From IMG/VR virus record IMGVR_UViG_3300009702_000029, positions 1 through 57,447 of that record: 57,447 nucleotides of DNA, one strand, 5' to 3'. The notes under the pieces are model-generated. The model was not told the origin of the DNA, did not search any database, and worked only from the letters and a program-made list of their open reading frames with translations. Each line of letters begins with the position of its first letter. Position 1 is the first letter of the stretch. Shown here in pieces: positions 26,105-35,800 of the stretch. Source of the DNA: a virus. Made by a program: the position numbers and the translations under genes.

Positions 26105-26526
26105 TGGCAACTATTAGAAAACAAGATTCCACAATCACAAAGGGACTTAGTGAAGTTGAAAAGAATATAGGAGTTGATTTAAAATTAACTAAGGAGAATG
26201 ATCTTGAGTTAACAAATCTTAATGATTTTAAATTAATAGTAGGAGGAGAGAATGCAGCTCAAGCAGTTAAAACTAGATTATTTACAGAGCCGGGAGGTTT
26301 ATTATTACATCCCGGACTTGGAACAGATATGCAAATTGGAGAAAAGACTTCTAATGCATTTTTGATTCAGACTCAAATTATCAAATCTTTAAGTCAAGAT
26401 CCTAGATTTGAAAATGTAAATGCATCGGTAAGTGTCACAGGCAATACTATTTTTGTTAATTTATCAGTTGGAATTGTAAAAACAGGATTACAAGTTCCAT
26501 TAAAGTTTGCGGTTGAAGGACAATAA
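26104..26526 (+). CDS. Baseplate wedge protein, gp25/gpW-like
   Basis: 140 residues. It has the layout of gp25 (lysozyme-like wedge, no catalytic activity): a small N-terminal segment, INDFKLIVGGENAAQAVKTRL-type helix preceded by a strand, GLLLHPGLGTDM, then an NVNASVSVTGNTIFVNLSV beta pair. The LHPGLG-type turn and the AQAVKTRLxTExG motif are typical of this family. It is directly followed by the baseplate J protein, the usual arrangement in contractile systems. Confidence 0.85.
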   Translation: MATIRKQDSTITKGLSEVEKNIGVDLKLTKENDLELTNLNDFKLIVGGENAAQAVKTRLFTEPGGLLLHPGLGTDMQIGEKTSNAFLIQTQIIKSLSQDPRFENVNASVSVTGNTIFVNLSVGIVKTGLQVPLKFAVEGQ

Positions 26527-26527
26527 T

Positions 26528-29500
26528 ATGGCTCAATTAGAACTAAAATCACTACAACAACTTGTAACAGCCATGGTCGCTAAAATGTCGGCAGAAACTC
26601 CTTTAAGCGATTTCAATGATGGATCAGTTTCACTTACTCTTCTTGAAACTGCAGCCGTGGAAGATTTTCAACAATATGTACAAATGCTTAATATTATTCG
26701 TAACTACAATTTAGATACGACTGAAGAAGGAGATCTTGATAAAAGAGCCGCTGAATATGGATTAACTAGACTTCAACCTCTGTCTCATAGCGGTTTAGTT
26801 AATATTGGGGATTCACGATTCACAAAGATTTCGACAAAGATCTATGCAGGACTTCCAGGCCCAACTGCCGGGAGTACTGTAGTTAATGTAGATGATGCCT
26901 CGGGGTTCCCAAGTACAGGCAGCATCTATCTTGGAAGAGGGACTACAAATTCAGAAGGTCCAATAACATATTCAGCAGCCCCCATCGATAATACTTCATT
27001 TTGGACTATTACTTTAGATGTTGCATTAGTCAATGATCATGGAACAGATGAAACCATTGTATTATCTCAATTTGGAGATAGAGTAATTACAGCTGGAACT
27101 GAAGTAGAGATTCCAGAGAATGATGTAAGTGATCAAGTTCTTTTTGAAATTAATCAGACTTTTACTATTTTAGATGGAGAAGATCTTGTAGAAAATGTGC
27201 TTGTTACAGCCTTAGATCCAGGGGGATTTAGTGTTCCTGCTAAATCTATTGTTACATTTCCTAATATTCCTTTTTTAGGAGCTACAGTATCAAATCCACT
27301 TCCCTTTGTTAATGGACGAGATGAAGAGACTGATCAAAAACTTCGAGATCGAATTAGACGAACTATTCAATCCTTATCTCGTGGAACTAAAGAATCAATT
27401 GCAAATGGGATTATTGGCCTAATTAATGAAGAGACTAACCAGTCTGTAGTATCTGCAAGCATTATTCCTCCAGTAATATTGGCTGATGGGCCGACCCAAG
27501 TATTTATCGATAACGGTAGAGGATTAGAACCCACACTTGCTGCAACGGGACTTGAAAGTATTCTATCTACTGCTACCGGAGGCGAACAATTTTTTCAACT
27601 TGAAAATTTTCCAATTGCAAAAGCAAATTTAATTTCTCAAAATATTCAGCCATTTGCATTATCTGGAACTGAAACATTAATTTTTAAAGTGGGAACTAAT
27701 GAGGAAACTTTTACATTTTTAGCAACTGATTTTGATATTCCAGGAAAAGCCGCAGCAACTGAGATTTCTGAAGCCATCAATAATAGGTCAGTTTTGATTG
27801 AAGCCAGGACAATTACGGATGCAGATGGGTCCAAAGTAATTGTAAATCCTAGAACTAGTTCAAATGAAAATTTAATTATCGACAGTGCCTCAACAGCTAA
27901 TATAGTAATGAACTTTTCTACCAAAGAAGTAGCTACATTAAAATTATATAAAGATGATAAATTATTAATTAAAGATGGACTTACAGCTTCTGTATTATCT
28001 GAAGCTCAGCCATTTAATATGACTACTACATCAGTAGCTACCACTGATGGAGATATTACTGTAACTGCGGCATCAAGAATCATCACTAAAACTGTTGCTG
28101 GATCAGAACCGTTAAAACAATTCATTCATCCAGGAGATTATGTTAAATTTGATGCAGATGCAGATACAGCTTTTGTTAAAGTTAGGACAGTAGTTTCTGA
28201 TACTAAAATTATATTAGAAGAAGCCTATAGTTCGAGCGGCGGTGGATTAGGTGATATTATTATTTGGAATTCTCCTCAATTAGAAATTGCAGCTAATGGA
28301 GATATTGAAGAAACTGAAATAGTAAGTTTTGGGCCAAATGACTTTGCTAATGAAGCTCAGGCATTAGCTTCAGAAGTTCTTGTAAGAATTCAATTAGAAG
28401 TTCAACTCTCAAAATCAGAACTTGCAGTAAATAACACAAAAGTTAAGATTATTTCTGAAAAAGAAAATAGCAGTAATTCTAAAATGCAAATTGCAGGAGG
28501 CGCAGGAGCCTTAGCTATGGGATTTTGTTCTGTATCTTCTTTAACTGGAACTATAAGTGCCGTAGGTGGGGATAAAATTATTTCAGGAACTGGCACTTTA
28601 TTTTTAACTGAGCTTCAAGAGGGCCAATGGATTAAAGCTGATGCTGATGGAAATGGATCTTGGACTAAAATTGAATCTATCGAAGATAATACAACTTTGT
28701 ATCTTACAGAAGGATATCGCGGTAAAGATAGAACAACCGTTGTTGCTAGTTTAACTTCTTTTGGAGTTTTAGCAGAAGGAGCAGATAAGGATTATATTTT
28801 AAATAGATCTAATGGTCAGATTGAACTTAATGATCCTTTAGTAGCTGGTGATAGTCTAACTGCGGGGTCAGTTAATACTAGAGCCTTTGTAGACTCTCTT
28901 CCAGAAACATATGATTTTGATAGTTTAGGTGCAACTTCAGATTTAATTGTATGTGTTGATGGTGGATTCAAAGGCACAGTAACTACGGGAGACGCCGTTG
29001 CCCCTTATGAAAATTTCTTTGATTCTTCAATTATTAATTTTGGAACAAACTTTTTTGTGGGATTTTATTTAGAATGGATCACAGGAAATAATATTGGAGA
29101 TACTAGCTTTGTATCTGCTTATAATACCACAACTGGAGAATTTACAACTGTAACTAATTTTACAAATCCTATCGTTGCAGGTGATAAGTTTATTATGTGT
29201 CAGATTATTGATTTTGTTAATGCATCAGATTTTGCAGATTCAAAAAATGCAACAGTTCAAGAAGTCATCGATGCAGTTAATGCACAGATTTTAGGAGGAA
29301 AGGCTGAAATTCTTACTATAAATAACTCTATTAGAGTTCGAACTAGTAATTTTGCTGAAGAAGGTGCTATTCAAATTAAAGGTGGAACAGCTAATCCAAT
29401 TCTAGGCTTTAGTGAACTTCAACAAACTAATCAATTAACTAATATTGCAAATATAGTATCTCAAAATTCAGATAGAAATGGAAATCCTGCAGCACTAGGA

Positions 29501-30886
29501 TTTACTTTAGGACCCAATCAGACTTTAGTAGTTATTTTAGATGAAGACAGTGCCAACAAGACTTTTTCAATTGTAATGGATGTAAAAGGGACTGTTACTT
29601 CAGTTGGAGGTATTGGGAATTTTTCAGATTCAACTTTAGTAAGTAGATATACTTCAGATGATTATTTTAATGATTTCTGGGTTTATTGGACAAGTGGAGT
29701 TAATGAGGGGACCGTCCAGTTAATAACCAATTATACTCAAGTTTCTGGAACATTTACAACTTCAGATGTATTAGGAACGGCTGCTGCAGCAAGTGGCGGA
29801 GACTCATACGTAATAGTCCCAAGAACGGCAGAAAATGTGGTCAAACTTCTTGAAGATTTTAATACAACAACCTTCTCTATTGTTGGAACTCCAGAAGTCA
29901 CACAAATAACAGGCGACTTTGTACAACTATCCACTAAAACTCCAGGATCTGAAGGTAAAGTATTTCTAACTGGGGGAACGGCCAATAGTATAGGGATCGC
30001 AATTCAAAGTATCCCAGCAGGAGCACCAGTTAATGATGTATCACTCAATAGTATAGCAGGGCTCTCTAAAGGGTTACTTACTTCTCTTACAGTAGATGGG
30101 GATGTGACTACAGCAGATACTTCAGCACCTTATGATACTTTTAGATCAACAATAATGATTACAACTTTTATTAATTATTTCAACGGAATGGAGATTGAAT
30201 TTTTAACTGGAGGAAATGCTGGATTTTCAACCACAATATCAAGTTATGATAATACAACTGGAGAGATTGTATTGGCAACAGCTGCAGCAAATGCTATCAA
30301 TCTAACAGATACATTTAGAATTTCAACTCCTGCATATGTAAGTAATATCGTAGGAACTGCCGCCCCCTTTACTGTAGAATTTATAGATCTCACTGAAGTT
30401 GTAATTGATGTATCAGGATTTACAGCAGAACGAAATGGAACAGTTAGAGATCGAAATGGTTTAAATTTTAGTACTTTGCAAGTAGAAGGCGTGGATGGGT
30501 ATAAGTATTTTACAGGATTAATTCAAAGAACCCAATGGACTATTGATGGATTAGATAGAGATTCTTCTAATTTTCCCGGAATTGGAGCAGCAGGAACTCA
30601 ATTTGAGGTATTACCTCCAGTTTTAGTTAAACTTGATTTAGTAGTAAATGTAACAACTCAACAAGGAGTTAGTTTAAGTGCCGTTAGTGGAGATGTAAGT
30701 AATGCAATTCTTGAATACATAAATTCTCTTGGAGTTGGAGAAGATGTAGTTCTTTCAGAGATTGTATGTGCAGCATTAGGAATTACTGGAGTAATTGACG
30801 CGGAAGTTCAAAATATTTCAGAAAATGTAGTGATTCAAGATGGTGAATTGGCAAGATTAGATGCTAACCAATTAATTATAGGATAA
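26528..30886 (+). CDS. Baseplate J-like protein, expanded
   Basis: 1452 residues from the ATG just after the gp25 stop; an earlier in-frame ATG lies inside the preceding gene. The N-terminal 100 residues and the NGRDEETDQKLRDRIRRTI motif (about 260) are characteristic of J-like baseplate proteins that connect wedges to the tail. The family is usually 300-500 residues; here over 900 extra residues sit between the core parts, built of repeated beta units (GGTAN, WITGNNIGDTSFVSAYN, EFLTGGNAGFSTTISSYDN). The C-terminal part (VVVNVTTQQGVSLSAVS) is again J-like. The inserts probably form external decoration or receptor platforms. Confidence 0.85.
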   Translation: MAQLELKSLQQLVTAMVAKMSAETPLSDFNDGSVSLTLLETAAVEDFQQYVQMLNIIRNYNLDTTEEGDLDKRAAEYGLTRLQPLSHSGLVNIGDSRFTKISTKIYAGLPGPTAGSTVVNVDDASGFPSTGSIYLGRGTTNSEGPITYSAAPIDNTSFWTITLDVALVNDHGTDETIVLSQFGDRVITAGTEVEIPENDVSDQVLFEINQTFTILDGEDLVENVLVTALDPGGFSVPAKSIVTFPNIPFLGATVSNPLPFVNGRDEETDQKLRDRIRRTIQSLSRGTKESIANGIIGLINEETNQSVVSASIIPPVILADGPTQVFIDNGRGLEPTLAATGLESILSTATGGEQFFQLENFPIAKANLISQNIQPFALSGTETLIFKVGTNEETFTFLATDFDIPGKAAATEISEAINNRSVLIEARTITDADGSKVIVNPRTSSNENLIIDSASTANIVMNFSTKEVATLKLYKDDKLLIKDGLTASVLSEAQPFNMTTTSVATTDGDITVTAASRIITKTVAGSEPLKQFIHPGDYVKFDADADTAFVKVRTVVSDTKIILEEAYSSSGGGLGDIIIWNSPQLEIAANGDIEETEIVSFGPNDFANEAQALASEVLVRIQLEVQLSKSELAVNNTKVKIISEKENSSNSKMQIAGGAGALAMGFCSVSSLTGTISAVGGDKIISGTGTLFLTELQEGQWIKADADGNGSWTKIESIEDNTTLYLTEGYRGKDRTTVVASLTSFGVLAEGADKDYILNRSNGQIELNDPLVAGDSLTAGSVNTRAFVDSLPETYDFDSLGATSDLIVCVDGGFKGTVTTGDAVAPYENFFDSSIINFGTNFFVGFYLEWITGNNIGDTSFVSAYNTTTGEFTTVTNFTNPIVAGDKFIMCQIIDFVNASDFADSKNATVQEVIDAVNAQILGGKAEILTINNSIRVRTSNFAEEGAIQIKGGTANPILGFSELQQTNQLTNIANIVSQNSDRNGNPAALGFTLGPNQTLVVILDEDSANKTFSIVMDVKGTVTSVGGIGNFSDSTLVSRYTSDDYFNDFWVYWTSGVNEGTVQLITNYTQVSGTFTTSDVLGTAAAASGGDSYVIVPRTAENVVKLLEDFNTTTFSIVGTPEVTQITGDFVQLSTKTPGSEGKVFLTGGTANSIGIAIQSIPAGAPVNDVSLNSIAGLSKGLLTSLTVDGDVTTADTSAPYDTFRSTIMITTFINYFNGMEIEFLTGGNAGFSTTISSYDNTTGEIVLATAAANAINLTDTFRISTPAYVSNIVGTAAPFTVEFIDLTEVVIDVSGFTAERNGTVRDRNGLNFSTLQVEGVDGYKYFTGLIQRTQWTIDGLDRDSSNFPGIGAAGTQFEVLPPVLVKLDLVVNVTTQQGVSLSAVSGDVSNAILEYINSLGVGEDVVLSEIVCAALGITGVIDAEVQNISENVVIQDGELARLDANQLIIG

Positions 30887-30889
30887 TAA

Positions 30890-32782
30890 ATGGCAGCAGA
30901 TAAATTTCAAAGAATGGTCAGAAATATGCCATCGTTTTATAAAAGCGAAACGAATACTATGATTCGAGGGCTACTTAAAGCTTGGGCAGTATCAGATGAC
31001 GAAATTGAAATTCAATTAAAAAATACTAAAGATCAATTATTTGTTCAAACTGCAGAAGGTCGTAATTTAGATCGTTTAGGAAGTAATGTAGGCGTGGATC
31101 GAGCACCCGAGTTGGGTATTGATGATTCCGATTTTCAAGAATTAATTCCAGTTCTTTCATTTTTTCCAAAACAAGTACGTAAAACTGTTATTGCACTTTT
31201 AGATGTATTCTGGGGACCGGGATTTACAAGACCAAATATAAATAGCGGAAATACCGAAACTTATAATTTTGGACCATCTTCATTAGCCGGAGGCACTGCC
31301 ATCTTTAAGAAAGATAGTAAGACTATAAAAGGCACTGGAACAACCTTTACCACATCGATAATTCCGGGTAATTATATAAAACCTTCAGGAACTACGGGAG
31401 ATAATTATCAAAAAGTATCTGCTGTAATAGATGATACAACTTTAGTTTTATCATTACCTTGGAAAAATAATACCGCAGTAGGAGCCATTGTTGAAATTGG
31501 TGTAACCCGAGAACTTGAATATAGTGCAGATGGCAAGGAAGCCACCATTATAAGATTTATACCAAATGCCTTTCAGAATTTAACAGCTGTAACTATCCAG
31601 GAAATTATAGATTTTATAAATTCTCAAGCAGAACATAACGTATCTATCGCAGCTTCAAAATTCTTAGACCCTATTGTTGGCCCCAAGCTCAATCTTAGAA
31701 CTAATACACCAGGACTTCAGGGATCTATTCAAATTTTAGGAGGAGATGCAAATGATCCAACTCGATTAAATTTTTCCACCAATGAAGAATCAGACACTCG
31801 TGCAAAGGTAATTGAAACAAATCCGAATGAAGTTGTAGTACAGATTCCTTCTTCTGTGCCAGTTCTTAGAAGGAATTTAAGTGGTTCTGTACATCCTAGA
31901 CAAACTAAAACAGCCATTACTTCAGATCAAGAAGTATTTGATTTTAGTGGCTTAGGAGCTTCTTCTACTCTTGAAATAACAATTGACAGTTCACCATATA
32001 CTATAACCTTTACACATGCAACAGATTTTGCAAATTCTGCAGCAGCTACTTCAGAAGAGGTCGCTAAACAGGTCAATGATCAGCTTACATTTCTTCAAGC
32101 TAGAACTTCTTGTACTGAGGGAGATATTAAACGAGTAGAGCTTAGAACTACAGAAGGAAGCTCTCAATATCAAGTTACAGGAGGCACCGCAAATGGAATT
32201 TTGAACTTTGATACTGCATTGCAACAAGATCCTGATTTAATAGATATAGGATTTCCTTCCTCTTATATTTTTGACCCTATAGGTCAATTATTTACAGTTA
32301 CAAAGGTTAATTCAGAACTTGCTGTAGCTATTTCTGCAGGTTCCGTGCAAGCTTCAATTACACTAAATGATGCATCAATTTTTTCAAATCTTCCAGGAAA
32401 TCTATTATTTGATTTTGGAAGATCAACTCAGGAAGGGCCAGTATCTTATACTTCTCGTCCGAATAATTCAACACTCCTAATTGATGCAAGTCATATTTTT
32501 CAAAATGATCATGGAATTGGACGTAAAGTAAACTTCATATCGAATAATGCCACAATACCTAGATTGACAGGTGAAGATTATCCGGTATATATCACAGGAA
32601 CAGAGGAAGCTCGTGTGGCGGCACAAGGTCTTATTCGTCAACTTTTGGCGGCAGGAGTTGTGATTAGATTTTTGATAGATTTTCCAGAATTTCTATTTGA
32701 ATGTACTTGTAGAGGATGTGGTCCTTCTGAGGACCCAAATCAGAGAGGGTCCCTCACAGGTCAAGGTCCTCTGGTTTTTTAA
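30890..32782 (+). CDS. Baseplate wedge/tail protein I-like protein
   Basis: 630 residues, start 3 nt after the J-like gene. Residues 1-75 (MPSFYKSETNTMIRGLL, then NLDRLGSNVGVDR) match the N-terminus of proteins of the gpI/wedge type that follow J-like genes and bind fibres. The middle is repetitive beta (VQIPSSVPV, GGTANGILNFD) as in the previous gene. The C-terminus ends with FECTCRGCG, a cysteine cluster (C-x-C-x2-C) that could bind zinc or iron. Its 3' end overlaps a possible terminator. Confidence 0.65.
   Translation: MAADKFQRMVRNMPSFYKSETNTMIRGLLKAWAVSDDEIEIQLKNTKDQLFVQTAEGRNLDRLGSNVGVDRAPELGIDDSDFQELIPVLSFFPKQVRKTVIALLDVFWGPGFTRPNINSGNTETYNFGPSSLAGGTAIFKKDSKTIKGTGTTFTTSIIPGNYIKPSGTTGDNYQKVSAVIDDTTLVLSLPWKNNTAVGAIVEIGVTRELEYSADGKEATIIRFIPNAFQNLTAVTIQEIIDFINSQAEHNVSIAASKFLDPIVGPKLNLRTNTPGLQGSIQILGGDANDPTRLNFSTNEESDTRAKVIETNPNEVVVQIPSSVPVLRRNLSGSVHPRQTKTAITSDQEVFDFSGLGASSTLEITIDSSPYTITFTHATDFANSAAATSEEVAKQVNDQLTFLQARTSCTEGDIKRVELRTTEGSSQYQVTGGTANGILNFDTALQQDPDLIDIGFPSSYIFDPIGQLFTVTKVNSELAVAISAGSVQASITLNDASIFSNLPGNLLFDFGRSTQEGPVSYTSRPNNSTLLIDASHIFQNDHGIGRKVNFISNNATIPRLTGEDYPVYITGTEEARVAAQGLIRQLLAAGVVIRFLIDFPEFLFECTCRGCGPSEDPNQRGSLTGQGPLVF
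32729..32780 (+). terminator. Possible terminator at the end of the baseplate block
   Basis: GAGGACC (32729-32735) pairs with GGTCCTC (32765-32771), followed by TGG and six T. The loop is 29 nt and holds a competing hairpin, so the terminator is less compact than the others. It lies within the last codons and just before the promoter at 32791. Confidence 0.4.
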
Positions 32783-32790
32783 GAAAGCTA

Positions 32791-32820
32791 TTGCTATATA
32801 TGATAAAATTAGCTTATAAT
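32791..32820 (+). promoter_or_regulatory. Candidate promoter(s) for the fibre genes
   Basis: Two options overlap: TG-A-TAAAAT at 32801-32809, and TTGCTA at 32791-32796 with an 18-nt spacer to TATAAT at 32815-32820. The first fibre gene starts at 32843, with AAGGAT upstream. Confidence 0.6.
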
Positions 32821-32842
32821 AAGAAGAATAAAAGGATAATAA

Positions 32843-35800
32843 ATGGCACTTTTACAACGCACAAGAATTCTTCCTAATCAGCGTATTGATCTCCCAGATT
32901 ATAATAATATCGAAGATTTCATATGTGCGGACTTTAAAGCAATTCATAAGAATATTTGGACTGGCAATAATTTTGTTTTCTCAGGATTTAAGGCAACTGG
33001 AACCGGAACTACTGATCTAGCTATAGAATTGGCAGGTTCTAGTGCAGTTATTGGAGAAGATAGTGGAGTCGTGTATATTGGTGCGCCTTCGTTAGCTGCG
33101 TTATCTACCTCAGCTCTTACTCCTTCTTCAACTAATTTTATTGAAATATTTATCGAGCAGGATACTGGTGGAGCAGACTCTAGAGCATTTTGGGATCAAA
33201 CCGCAGCCGGAGGAGCAGGTGGCGAGTTCTCTCAAATTATTGATACTTTTATCTTCTTAAAAGCTACTTTTGCAATTAATACTTCAAATTTTACTGGTGA
33301 TGCAGATAAACTTCCATTATGTGAAGTTGATGTAAATGTCTCAGGTGTAATTACAGCAATTCGTGATAGTCGAAATATGTTTTGGAGATTAGGTCGCAGA
33401 GGCGATGCAACTTTTAATTTTCCCTGGTCCTCACGAGTAGAACCCGCCAATACCGCTTTTATAGGTGCAGACAAAGATATTGGAACATTTAAAGAATGGA
33501 CTGATGCGATCATGTCTTCAATCAAGGAGATTAAAGGGTCTACTTATTGGTTTGAAGCTGTTCCAATTACACTTCCTGGTACATTTGTCAATGCTGCATT
33601 AAGTACAATTGCGCCTGTTACTTCTGGAGCTAGAATTGAATGGGATGGAAGTAATCTTCGAATTACAGATGATAATCTTACTCCTGCTACAGCAGATCGA
33701 GTAGCCGCTATTCGAGCTTTAAATGATATTGCAAATATTTATTTAACTCGTCAAGATGATGGTAAAGAAGTTGTAACTATTACATTAGATGCAGTAGCTG
33801 ATGCAGGAATTTTAACTTTAGATGCCAATGGAAATTCCGTTGCCATTAATTGGAACGATAATACCGCCGCAATTCAATCTACTTGGAATGGATCAGGAGC
33901 TGCAGCAGCAACTATTGCTGGAAGTGTTGCTGAACAAAAGATCACAATTACTTTTAATACAGCAGCCAACCAAGTTGATGTATTCAAAAATACAACGACT
34001 CTTACCAAAAATACAGTTGCAGTGATTGAGACGATCTCAATTAAACAAGGCCAAGCATCAGATAATAGTATTCCTATCAATGATGGCGAAGCTCTTTGGG
34101 TAGAATTACCCGATCCTCTTGCAGATCAAGATTATACAGCAGTAGGTATTCTACAATCTAATTACAGAGTTTCGGCACGCGGAAGTGTCCCTCTTAATGA
34201 TACAACTTATTGGATTTGTTATCGTGAAGGAACTAAGTTAATCTTGAGAGATACGGGAGAATTAGAATCTGGTGAAGTTCAACAATTTGGAGATCAATTC
34301 AGTCAAGCTTTAAAAACATATATTGGAGCCACAGATGAATCTGATGATTCCCCAAATTATGATTCAGCTGATATTGTAACACAAGGCGGCCCTCTTAATA
34401 AAGCTATTGGAGAATTAGATGCAGCTGTATCTGAAAATATCTCAGATAATAATCAAGATCGAAATCTAAAATTAGTCGGAGGTGGAATCTGGGCATGGGA
34501 TTCAGGAACTGGAAATCTTTCTTTTACCACTGATGCTTATATTCAAATTCCTGGAATATCTAATGTAAGAAATACCATACAACAATCCTCTCAATCACCA
34601 ATTAATTTAGCATCTGATGGAGACGTTGCGTATGTTACAGTAAATCGCACAACTGGAGGTGCCACAAACTTAACTGTATCTACTTCCGCTATTGCATCTT
34701 TGACTCCAGGAAAAGACACAGCTATCATAGCAAGACGTATTGGAACTGAAGTTATTGTAGGAACCCATTCATTCAATCTTATTAATGGGGAATCAAAAGA
34801 GCTTGATTCTGGACTTTCTATTCAAAACCGAGCATTTATAGGAAATAGCATCACCGAAGCCACAAGTCAACCTACCTATTCTTCGGACATTCGTGGAACC
34901 GCCAGTGAGAATCTTGAAACTCGAATTGGAAACCTAACTGATGCAGCTGGAGATTATCAAGAAGATCGATCTACTTTTATGCGATCAGATTCTGAGATTA
35001 CATGGACTGGAACTCAAATCACTTTCTCAAGTGATATTGTGATTGAGATTCTCAATACCAAAAGTGGAGTTTCATCACAGCATACTATACTATCTTCTAA
35101 TAGTCCGGTATCTCTAAATAATCAAGAAAGCGCATGGGTTTTAATTGATCGAACACAGACAATTGAGAATCTGACTGTAAATCTTTCCGATTCTACAGCA
35201 ATTCCTGCTCAAACGCAGGCCAATAAAGATGTCATCGTATTATTCAGAAGAATGGATGCTAATGGATTTGCATATCTTCATCTTCCATTCATGAAGCAAC
35301 TTTTAGAACCATCTCAGAAAGTTAGACTTGGAGCAAGTGGGGGAATTACTGTAACTCCCTTTTCAATGTTGGATAATCAAGTATCTGCTGCTAATGTAAC
35401 GGGCATAGTCGTGCCCTCAACTGCTAATGCTTTTAAAGCTGAAATCAGTATTAAAAGACAACAGACTGCAGCTGGATTTGAGTTGGCTGATTTTTATACA
35501 AATTTAGGAACTGCATTTGATGGAACAGTTAACATAGTTTTGGCTCAATCTAACGACGATACTCTAGTTGGAGGCGGATTTACAACTTTAAATGGAAATA
35601 CTAGAAATCGTTTAGTTAGACTAAATTCAGATGGCACTGAGGATACTGCATTTTATGCTAATCTTGGAACTGGATTCAATGGAACTATCTTCGCTGCAGC
35701 ACAGCAATCCAGTGATAGTAAGCTCCTTCTCGGGGGTGGATTTACGACTTTGGGAGCAAATACCAGAAACTATTTAGTTCGATTAAATTTAGATGGAACA

